44,829 bases of DNA from JAYPCI01 sp038124645 (GTDB lineage: Bacteria; Pseudomonadota; Alphaproteobacteria; Pelagibacterales; Pelagibacteraceae), in NCBI GenBank assembly GCA_038124645.1, contig JAYPCI010000009.1, positions 1 through 44,829 on the forward strand. The letters are read 5' to 3'. Position numbers and translations under genes: made by a program. Positions 8,562-15,398 of the stretch are shown here, piece after piece; the stretch's first letter is position 1, and every line of letters starts with the position of its first letter. The notes beneath the pieces were generated by a model. That model did not search any database and was not told the origin of the DNA. It worked only from the letters and a program-made list of their open reading frames with translations.

Positions 8562-9473
8562 CTATAAAAAACTACCTGCTGGAATTTGATTGCCAATAAG
8601 AAATTCTTTCGTGGATAATTTTTTTTTGCCTTCTCTCTGTATTTCTTTAATTGAAATAGCAAAGTCTTGCGTTGCAACTGTTAACTTGTCATCAACAACT
8701 TCGCCTGGTTTACCTGTTTTTAAACTCAATTCTGCTCTCCAAATTTTATATCTAATTTTCTTAAATTCAAAAAAAGATCCAGGTGAAGGATTTAATGCCC
8801 TGATTTTATTAATTATGTTTTTTGAAGCATCATTCCAATTTATTTTGCCTTCTTCTTTTTTAATTTTTTCTGCATTAGTAGCTTCGGCATGAATTTGTTC
8901 ATTAAATTTTGCCCTACTTATAATTAAATTGATAGATGGAATAATTGAATTTCCTGCAAGCTCTGAAAGCTTATTCTGTAAATCTCCAAATGTATCTTCA
9001 GGCAATATTTTCAAACTAAATGATTTTAATATAGGCCCGCTATCTAACTTTTCATTAATCTTCATTATAGTAATTCCAGTTTCCTCTTCTCCTTGCATGA
9101 TGGACCTTTGAATAGGTGCAGCCCCTCTCCACTTAGGTAAAAGTGAAGCATGAATATTGATGAAACCGTATTTAGGTATATCTAGAAATTGTTTAGGAAT
9201 AATCTTCCCGTAAGCTACTACAAGTACTAAGTCTGGATTTATTTTTTTAATATATTTTAGTTCTTTATCATCTAACTTTTCTGGTGTTCTAACTTCTAGT
9301 TTTAATTTTTCAGCACACTGTTGTATTTCCGATTTATTTATTTTTTGTCCTCTATTAGATTTTTTTGGATTTTGTGAATATGTCGAGACTAGTAGATGTT
9401 CTGACTTATGTAAGGCCTCTAGTGTAGGAACTGCAAATTTAGGTGTTCCCATAAATATAATTTTAAGTGACAT
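8562..9473 (-). CDS. fmt: Methionyl-tRNA formyltransferase
   Basis: 303 aa, normal length. It formylates initiator Met-tRNA using 10-formyl-THF. The N-terminal domain has IIFMGTPKFAVPTLEAL, then INIHASLLPKWRGAAPIQ with catalytic-type N106 and H108 and the SLLP folate-site motif, and D144 in KLDSGPIL. The C-terminal RNA-binding domain is present (IRALNPSPGSFFEF and after). It lies between def (upstream, 7 nt) and truA. The def-fmt pairing joins the two halves of the formyl-methionine cycle. Confidence 0.97.
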   Translation of the reverse strand: MSLKIIFMGTPKFAVPTLEALHKSEHLLVSTYSQNPKKSNRGQKINKSEIQQCAEKLKLEVRTPEKLDDKELKYIKKINPDLVLVVAYGKIIPKQFLDIPKYGFINIHASLLPKWRGAAPIQRSIMQGEEETGITIMKINEKLDSGPILKSFSLKILPEDTFGDLQNKLSELAGNSIIPSINLIISRAKFNEQIHAEATNAEKIKKEEGKINWNDASKNIINKIRALNPSPGSFFEFKKIRYKIWRAELSLKTGKPGEVVDDKLTVATQDFAISIKEIQREGKKKLSTKEFLIGNQIPAGSFL

Positions 9474-9480
9474 TGAAATT

Positions 9481-10005
9481 TTACAGAACTAAATTTTTTG
9501 ATAAGTTTTTTTGTTTAGATAATTTTTTGATTATTAAATCTTTTTTTAATTTAGATAGATAATCAATAAATAGAATGCCGTCTAAATGATCAATTTCATG
9601 TTGCAGACAAGTAGATAATAATCCATCCGTCTTAATCTTTTGAGTTTTGCCAAAATAATCTAAATACTCAACTTCACAAACCGAAGGTCTTTCTACTTCT
9701 GCAAAATAACCAGGAATTGAAAGACATCCTTCCTCATAAATAGAAGTTTCTTTTGAGGTCCATACCTTCTTTGGATTGACTAAAAATAAAGGGTTTTTTT
9801 CATTTTCATCTTTAGAAATATCTATCACAATTATCCTTTTTAATAAGCCAATTTGAACTGCCGCTAATCCTATGCCGGGCGCGTGATACATAGTGGCTAT
9901 CATATCATCCATCAATTTTTGTAGACTCCTGTCAACTTTATCTACTGAAATAGACTTTTTTCTAAGCAAAGGATCAGGTTCTGTGATAATTTTTTTTATA
10001 GCCAT
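9481..10005 (-). CDS. def: Peptide deformylase
   Basis: 174 aa. It removes the formyl group from nascent proteins using a ferrous-type metal. All three PDF motifs are intact: GIGLAAVQ at 44-51, EGCLS at 92-96 with metal ligand C94, and QHEIDH with H136, E137 and H140. The C-terminus (KKLSKQKNLSKNLVL) is basic and slightly extended. It is the first of def-fmt-truA and follows the 591-aa exported-protein gene after 16 nt, so all may share one transcript. Confidence 0.97.
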   Translation of the reverse strand: MAIKKIITEPDPLLRKKSISVDKVDRSLQKLMDDMIATMYHAPGIGLAAVQIGLLKRIIVIDISKDENEKNPLFLVNPKKVWTSKETSIYEEGCLSIPGYFAEVERPSVCEVEYLDYFGKTQKIKTDGLLSTCLQHEIDHLDGILFIDYLSKLKKDLIIKKLSKQKNLSKNLVL

Positions 10006-10021
10006 GTCCAGAGTTAGTATA

Positions 10022-11797
10022 CTAAATTCTCTCTGGTAATGTAGACATTAAAATTTGATTTCTAATATTTTTTAACCCAGCATTATTCAGAAGAACTGTA
10101 ATGTACAAAAGATTTTGGTCATCAATCTCTTTCACGTTGTCTTGACTAAATAAATCAACTAATTTTAACGCCAATAATCCTGTGTGCGTGCTTTTTGATA
10201 GCTTGATCATTTCATCTTCAAATTTAAATTGACTTAATTGATCTGTATAATTTATCTCTTTTGGTATTAAAAATCCTTCAGATTTAAAAGATTCTAACAA
10301 AATAATATCTTTGGTGGAAAGTTGATATTTTTTGTTTTTACTAATCTTTTTTACAGTAGTATTTAATAATTTCTGAAACTTTTTAGTGTCTTGATTATTT
10401 TGATTAAAATATTCTAACAATTTTGAACTATAGTAATTTTTATCATTAAATTTGATTTTTTTTTCAATTACATCTTGATCCTTTATAATATTTAATTCAA
10501 CTAACTGAGAGTACTCACTAGGTATTTCACTTGTTGCTTTTAAGTCTTTAAGTTCCTGACTTAAAAATTCATTATAAACATTAGATAAATCAGCTCTTCT
10601 GAATTTTTCTCTCAAAAGAAACAGATACTGCAATTTACTATTAGTTGTCTCAGATAATAAATATTTTTGAAAGATTAACGCTCTTGATTTAATTGGTTCT
10701 AAATTTTGATGCAAAATATCAGCATTTAAGATTTCATTAAAATTAAAATTAATTTTTTTATAAATTTCAAAAACCTTATCGTCACTTATTTTTTCTTCAG
10801 CAGCTGCTATTTCAATTTTCTCAATTTCTGTTAAATCTTCAATATTATCAACTTGTATCAAACCAGCATTATTCATATATTTCCAAATATATGGATCGGT
10901 TTTGTTAGTCGGTTTATAATTAAATTTTTCACTTATTTTTGAAGAGATGAAAAAATTGAGCATATTATCATCATAAATTTTATCATTTTTAGTTTCTGTT
11001 AAACCAAGGGCAAAACTAATTTTTTCATTAAAATTCTTATCTGCTTTTGTATACTGCTCACTAAGCAAATCAAAAGTAACTTGTGCTTCTGATAATTTGT
11101 TCTCACTTATTAAACAATAAACCCTAAATTTATCTAAATAAAAATCTTTGACACTATTAGATAAAAATGCAACCTTTTCACAACTTCTTTTTAAATTTGC
11201 TTCGGAAAGAGACTCATCAACTAAATATCTAATGACTTTTTCTTTTCCAGGAAATTCCTTATTTTTATTTAAAAACTGTTCAAGAATTTCAATTTTATTA
11301 TGATTGATTAACCATCCAAGTTTTAAATTTAAAAATTCTTCCTCAGTCATAGAATCATAAGGCAGATATGAATGAGTCAAAATTGTTTCTAAAAAAATTT
11401 TTTCTGAGAAATCGGATAAATCTTTTTGGTTAATTTTTTTAAACATTTCTTTAATAGAATTCCCATCTGTGTTTGACCACATTTGTAAGGTAAAATTATT
11501 TGTTTCAGGATCGTACAAACCATAAACTTCTTTTTTTTCGTTATCAGTTATCAGGTTAGAATTAATAATATTTTGTTCACCTTGTTTATTGAGTGCAGCT
11601 TCAAATAAACCAGATGTTTCTGTTGTCGGTTGAGATTTTTCGGTTACCGAAGAATTATTTTCGGTTAGATTTTTTTCTTTATTATCAACTTTTTTCCAAA
11701 TATCTATTACGTGATTGTCAGCATTTAAATTACTTATCTGATTAAAGAAAAAAAAAGCTAAAAAAAATACTTTATTAATCGAGTTTTTTAATTTCAT
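10022..11797 (-). CDS. Unrecognised exported alpha-helical protein, 591 aa
   Basis: No known family was recognised. The N-terminus has a basic start and hydrophobic core (residues 1-26, ending near LNADNHV), consistent with a signal peptide, followed by a polar linker rich in N, E and T (about 30-75). The rest is charged and appears almost wholly helical, like repeat-type (TPR/solenoid-like) periplasmic proteins. The C-terminus ends LLNNAGLKNIRNQILMSTLPERI (residues about 569-591 in outline). Its start overlaps the 62-aa membrane-protein gene by 23 nt, so they form a pair upstream of def. Large unknown exported proteins at this position near aroK occur in other alphaproteobacteria (recollection, unchecked). 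Confidence 0.7.
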   Translation of the reverse strand: MKLKNSINKVFFLAFFFFNQISNLNADNHVIDIWKKVDNKEKNLTENNSSVTEKSQPTTETSGLFEAALNKQGEQNIINSNLITDNEKKEVYGLYDPETNNFTLQMWSNTDGNSIKEMFKKINQKDLSDFSEKIFLETILTHSYLPYDSMTEEEFLNLKLGWLINHNKIEILEQFLNKNKEFPGKEKVIRYLVDESLSEANLKRSCEKVAFLSNSVKDFYLDKFRVYCLISENKLSEAQVTFDLLSEQYTKADKNFNEKISFALGLTETKNDKIYDDNMLNFFISSKISEKFNYKPTNKTDPYIWKYMNNAGLIQVDNIEDLTEIEKIEIAAAEEKISDDKVFEIYKKINFNFNEILNADILHQNLEPIKSRALIFQKYLLSETTNSKLQYLFLLREKFRRADLSNVYNEFLSQELKDLKATSEIPSEYSQLVELNIIKDQDVIEKKIKFNDKNYYSSKLLEYFNQNNQDTKKFQKLLNTTVKKISKNKKYQLSTKDIILLESFKSEGFLIPKEINYTDQLSQFKFEDEMIKLSKSTHTGLLALKLVDLFSQDNVKEIDDQNLLYITVLLNNAGLKNIRNQILMSTLPERI

Positions 11798-11963
11798 TAG
11801 TTATATCTTCTTTAATTTCATTTTTTGGATTTGGCAGAGGTATTTTTTCTAATACAAAGATAACAAGAATTATCGCTACAACAAAAATTGCAATCTTAAC
11901 GAACAATGAGGACACTTGCTCTTTAAGAGATGGTTTATTATGAAATTTTAAACGCATGGACAT
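11775..11963 (-). CDS. Small single-pass membrane protein, 62 aa, unknown
   Basis: 62 aa with a basic cytoplasmic-looking N-terminus (MRLKFHNKPSLKEQ), one clear transmembrane segment at about 21-42 (VKIAIFVVAIILVIFVLEKI), and a charged tail (NEIKEDITNEIKKLD). No family was recognised. Its last 23 nt overlap the start of the 591-aa exported protein in another frame, which suggests translational coupling and a shared envelope function. It is divergent from aroK, 55 bp away. The ATG at 11963 was taken; a second ATG two codons later is equally possible. Confidence 0.65.
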   Translation of the reverse strand: MSMRLKFHNKPSLKEQVSSLFVKIAIFVVAIILVIFVLEKIPLPNPKNEIKEDITNEIKKLD

Positions 11964-12018
11964 AATTTAGAAATAATTTATTAATAAATAAGTCATTTTT
12001 ATGATAAATCAATTTTAA

Positions 12019-12555
12019 TTGGGTATTAATTTGAAAAAAAACATTGTTTTATTAGGTATGATGGGTGTTGGTAAGTCCACAATAGGCAAACTCCTATCAA
12101 AAAAACTCAAAATGAAATTTGTAGATACTGATACTGAAATTGAAAAAAAAATGAAAATGACTATCCCACAAATTTTTAAACAAAGAAGTGAAACATTTTT
12201 TAGAGCAAAAGAAAAAGATGTAGCCTCTCAATTTTTAAATAACCATAACCAGGTAATTGCTTTGGGTGGTGGAACTTTTTTAAATAAAGAAATAAGAGAT
12301 AATGTCAAAAAAAACTCGATAAGCTTCTATTTATATTTAAATAATTTTGAAATTTTTAAAAGAATTAAACTTTCAAAAAAACAACGTCCTTTACTACCTC
12401 GAGGAAAAGAAATGAAAAACATAGCATCCATAGTAAAAAAAAGAGAAACGTTTTATAAAAAAGCGATGTTTAAATTAAATTGTAACTATTTAAATAAAGG
12501 TCAAGTAGTAAACAAACTTATCAAAATTTACAAAAATGAAACATTTAACAATTAA
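12019..12555 (+). CDS. aroK: Shikimate kinase
   Basis: 178 aa from the TTG at 12019. It phosphorylates shikimate at O3 in aromatic amino-acid synthesis. The Walker A is GMMGVGKST (residues 13-21), followed by VDTDTEIE (shikimate-binding Asp), FRAKE, the ALGGGTF motif and a lid with RPLL. There is no ATG start: an upstream ATG at 12001 is in frame but is cut off by TAA at 12016-12018. The real start is therefore the TTG at 12019 or the TTG at 12031, which would give 174 aa and still keep the Walker A. It overlaps aroB by 20 nt, the usual aroKB operon. Confidence 0.92.
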   Translation: MGINLKKNIVLLGMMGVGKSTIGKLLSKKLKMKFVDTDTEIEKKMKMTIPQIFKQRSETFFRAKEKDVASQFLNNHNQVIALGGGTFLNKEIRDNVKKNSISFYLYLNNFEIFKRIKLSKKQRPLLPRGKEMKNIASIVKKRETFYKKAMFKLNCNYLNKGQVVNKLIKIYKNETFNN

Positions 12556-13636
12556 AACAGCTACATCTCAATATCCAATAATAATTGGCCAAAATGTATT
12601 AAAAAATTTAAAACCGAGTATTAAAAAATATATTCCAAATGCCAAGAAGGTTTTAATTATCTTTGATAATAAAATTCCAAGTTTTTATAAAAAAAAGATT
12701 ATTTTAAATTCTCAACATTTAAAGACACATCATCTAAGTCTTAAGGTAAGTGAAAATATAAAATCTTTTAAATTTGCTAACCAGCTTGCTGAAAAATGTT
12801 TAGAACTTAATCTTAACCGAAATGATTTATTAATTGCTGTTGGCGGAGGTGTAATAGGTGATCTTTGTGCATTTGTTGCCAGTATAGTTAAGCGAGGTAT
12901 TAATTTTGTAAACTTGCCCTCTACGATATTATCTCAGGTCGACTCTTCGATTGGTGGAAAAACTGGTGTTAACTCACACAAAGGAAAAAATATGATAGGA
13001 TCCTTTTATGAACCAAAGTTTGTCTTATCAGAGGTTAATCTACTTAAATCTTTACCTAAAAGAGAAATAATCTGTGGTTACGCAGAAATTATTAAACACG
13101 CTATTATTAAAGATAAAAAATTTTTTTCTTGGTTAAAAATTTATTCAAAGTCAATCTTATCCCTCAATAATGATCGAATTTTAATCGAAGCGATCTATAA
13201 AAGTTGTAAAATTAAAAAATATTTTGTTGAAAAGGATTTTAAAGAAAATAATTTGAGAATGACTTTAAACTTTGGACATACTTTTGCCCATGGAATTGAA
13301 ACTATGAACAATTACAAAAAGATCAATCATGGTGAAGCAGTGTTGGCAGGAATGATACTAGCATTAAAGTTATCAAAATATAAAAAAATATGTGACAGTA
13401 ATTCCTATTTACAGATTGATAATATTTACAAAGAAAATAAACTTAATTACCCTTATTTAAAATTTATAAAACCAAAAAACATAAAAAAGTTGGTGAAGTT
13501 TATGATGAAAGATAAAAAAAATTTTAATCAAAAAATTAATCTAATTTTACTTAAAAAAATTGGATTAACGACAAAACCAGACACTCAATCACTAGAGCCA
13601 GCAAAATTACTAAAATATTTGCAAAAAATTATTTGA
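12536..13636 (+). CDS. aroB: 3-dehydroquinate synthase
   Basis: 366 aa, full length. It cyclises DAHP to 3-dehydroquinate, an NAD- and metal-dependent step of the shikimate pathway. Signatures are AVGGGVIGDLCAFVAS (NAD site), LPSTILSQVDSSIGGKTGVN, the metal region EIIKHAIIKD, and NFGHTFAHGIE with a metal-binding histidine. The start overlaps the end of aroK by 20 nt, and the 3' end overlaps the convergent bolA by 8 nt. The aroK-aroB pair next to bolA is characteristic of alphaproteobacteria. Confidence 0.96.
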   Translation: MKHLTIKTATSQYPIIIGQNVLKNLKPSIKKYIPNAKKVLIIFDNKIPSFYKKKIILNSQHLKTHHLSLKVSENIKSFKFANQLAEKCLELNLNRNDLLIAVGGGVIGDLCAFVASIVKRGINFVNLPSTILSQVDSSIGGKTGVNSHKGKNMIGSFYEPKFVLSEVNLLKSLPKREIICGYAEIIKHAIIKDKKFFSWLKIYSKSILSLNNDRILIEAIYKSCKIKKYFVEKDFKENNLRMTLNFGHTFAHGIETMNNYKKINHGEAVLAGMILALKLSKYKKICDSNSYLQIDNIYKENKLNYPYLKFIKPKNIKKLVKFMMKDKKNFNQKINLILLKKIGLTTKPDTQSLEPAKLLKYLQKII

Positions 13637-13886
13637 TCAATATTTGAAGAGAGTGAATAGTCTTATTTAAATCTTCCTTCAAGATACTCATTATTTTTTT
13701 ATGAGCAGATAAACGATTGTTCAAATTACTTAATTGTTTAGAATAAATTTCTAATTTAATATGTTTTTTTTGTGGGTCGAAACTTTTGTGTTTAAGATGT
13801 TTAGAAGTTTCATCTATTACATTTATTTTTTCAATTTCTATTTCATTAGTAATTTTTTTTTTAATTGAATCTAGAAACTCTTCCAT
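13629..13886 (-). CDS. bolA: BolA family protein
   Basis: 85 aa from the ATG at 13886 (MEEFLDSIKK). A longer in-frame ATG at 13904 exists but would run into the promoter region of the divergent gene, and BolA proteins typically begin at this shorter point. The BolA fold pattern is visible: a helical start, DETSKHLKHKSF, an HIKLEIYSKQL strand, RLSAHKKIMSILKEDL with the conserved R-x(3)-H, and IHSLQI at the end. BolA proteins partner monothiol glutaredoxins in iron-sulfur or iron regulation and some bind DNA. It converges on aroB (8-nt overlap) and diverges from the J-domain gene 20 bp away. Confidence 0.85.
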   Translation of the reverse strand: MEEFLDSIKKKITNEIEIEKINVIDETSKHLKHKSFDPQKKHIKLEIYSKQLSNLNNRLSAHKKIMSILKEDLNKTIHSLQILIK

Positions 13887-13906
13887 ATTGGATATAATAT
13901 ACATTA
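13887..13906. promoter_or_regulatory. Shared bidirectional promoter region, bolA and J-domain/cobST operon
   Basis: Only 20 bp separate the two divergent ATGs. The plus strand has TATAAT at 13893-13898, placing a start near 13905, 2 nt before the J-domain ATG. The minus strand has TATTAT at 13899-13894, placing a start near 13887, 1 nt before the bolA ATG. The two -10 candidates overlap. No strong -35 was found on either side, and each would lie in the opposite coding sequence. Confidence 0.45.
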
Positions 13907-14425
13907 ATGAAAAATATATGCGAATGGGAAAATTGTAGCGAAGAAGGAAAATTTAAAGCCCCCATAGAAAAAGATAACAGCAAAAAATTTAGATTGCTGT
14001 GTTTAAGTCACATAAAACAATTTAATAAATCTTGGAATTATTTTGCTAATATGTCACAAACTGAAATAGAGTACTTTCTCAAATCAGACACAGTGTGGCA
14101 CAAACCCACAAAAAAATTTGGTTCTGCAGACAATTTTTTTAAAATTTTATGGAATAATGTTTTAGATGAAAAACTTGATATTTTTTCATCTGCGAATTTC
14201 AAATCTTATATTAATACAAAAAAACTTAATCAATTAGAAAGAGAAGCGTTCAGTATTTTAAATCTGAATGAAAATTCAAACTGGGATCAGGTACATAAAC
14301 AATTTAAAGTGCTTGTAAAGAAATATCATCCTGATAAAAACAGTGGAAATACAGAATATGAAAATAAGCTAAAATCAATAACTTTAGCTTATAGTCATTT
14401 AAAAAAATTATATGGAAAAAAATAG
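13907..14425 (+). CDS. J-domain (DnaJ-like) co-chaperone upstream of cobS
   Basis: 172 aa. The C-terminal part (about 110-172) is a J domain with the invariant HPD at 141-143 (VKKYHPDKNSG), so it can stimulate an Hsp70. The N-terminal part has C5, C10, C32 and H35, which could bind zinc (C-x4-C...C-x2-H). The J domain sits at the C-terminus, unlike DnaJ itself. This arrangement, beside bolA and before cobS-cobT, is the standard alphaproteobacterial locus. It overlaps cobS by 14 nt, so the chaperone and the AAA+ protein are produced together. Confidence 0.87.
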   Translation: MKNICEWENCSEEGKFKAPIEKDNSKKFRLLCLSHIKQFNKSWNYFANMSQTEIEYFLKSDTVWHKPTKKFGSADNFFKILWNNVLDEKLDIFSSANFKSYINTKKLNQLEREAFSILNLNENSNWDQVHKQFKVLVKKYHPDKNSGNTEYENKLKSITLAYSHLKKLYGKK

Positions 14426-15395
14426 CTTCACTAATCAAAAACCAGATCTCAAAATTTCTGTGAGACAAACCTTTAATATTGATAGTGATATGGAGGTAGA
14501 CTCATTTAGTAAAAGAAATGAATTTGTTCCTGAAATTGATAGTAATTATAAATTCGACAAGGATACAACGCTCGCAATTCTTTCTGGGTTCGCTTTTAAT
14601 AAAAGAGTTTTGATTCAAGGTTTTCACGGGACAGGTAAGTCGACACATATAGAACAGGTTGCCGCTAGATTAAATTGGCCTTGCGTACGAGTAAATTTGG
14701 ATAGTCATATTAGTCGTATAGACTTGCTTGGAAAAGATGCAATTATTTTAAAAGATGGAAAGCAAATTACAGAATTTAAAGAAGGAATTTTACCTTGGTC
14801 TATACAAAATCCAGTTGCCTTGGTGTTTGATGAATACGACGCAGGACGTCCAGATGTAATGTTTGTCATTCAGAGGGTCTTAGAGTCAGATGGAAATTTT
14901 ACACTGCTAGACAAAAATAAAGTATTAAAACAACATAACTATTTTAGAATTTTTGCGACTACTAATACTGTTGGACTGGGTGATACAACCGGGCTTTACC
15001 ATGGTACTCAACAGATTAACCAAGGACAAATGGATAGATGGAACATTGTTTCAACACTTAATTACCTGCCATTCGAAAAAGAATTAGAAATAATTTTAGC
15101 TAAAAATCCTTCTTATCAAAATAAAAAAGGAGAAATTATAATTTCTAATATGATCAAAGTAGCTCAATTAACTAGAAAAGGTTTCGCTAATGGTGATATT
15201 TCTACAGTAATGAGTCCAAGGACCGTTATACATTGGGCTGAAAATGCCAAAATATTTAATGATAATGCTTATGCTTTTAGATTAACATTTTTAAACAAAT
15301 GTGATGATTTGGAGAAAAAAATTATAGCTGAGTACTACCAGCGATGTTTTGGGGAAGATTTGCCAGAATCTACTATAAATATTCAAGATATTTAA
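14412..15395 (+). CDS. cobS: CobS-type AAA+ ATPase (cobaltochelatase subunit-like)
   Basis: 327 aa, typical length. MoxR/CobS-type AAA+ ATPase: Walker A at residues 70-78 (GFHGTGKST), Walker B ALVFDEYDAG at about 136-144 with D140/E141, and sensor 1 FATTN at 181-185. The N-terminal KISVRQTFNID and the GLGDTTGLYHGTQQINQGQMDRW stretch are CobS signatures. In cobalamin-making bacteria CobS and CobT work with CobN to insert cobalt into hydrogenobyrinate diamide. No cobN or other B12 gene lies in this window, and the pair persists in alphaproteobacteria that lack the pathway, so another remodelling role is possible. cobT follows after 3 nt. Confidence 0.93.
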   Translation: MEKNSFTNQKPDLKISVRQTFNIDSDMEVDSFSKRNEFVPEIDSNYKFDKDTTLAILSGFAFNKRVLIQGFHGTGKSTHIEQVAARLNWPCVRVNLDSHISRIDLLGKDAIILKDGKQITEFKEGILPWSIQNPVALVFDEYDAGRPDVMFVIQRVLESDGNFTLLDKNKVLKQHNYFRIFATTNTVGLGDTTGLYHGTQQINQGQMDRWNIVSTLNYLPFEKELEIILAKNPSYQNKKGEIIISNMIKVAQLTRKGFANGDISTVMSPRTVIHWAENAKIFNDNAYAFRLTFLNKCDDLEKKIIAEYYQRCFGEDLPESTINIQDI

Positions 15396-15398
15396 TTT

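Noticed and set aside
8590..8892. 100-codon open frame on the plus strand
   Set aside because: It lies wholly opposite fmt, whose protein has all family motifs; no recognisable product or ribosome site. Open frames antisense to genes are frequent here because stop codons are unevenly distributed in AT-rich coding DNA.
13886..13904. Longer bolA start at 13904
   Set aside because: It would add six residues not typical of BolA and leave only 2 bp to the divergent J-domain start; the ATG at 13886 is preferred.
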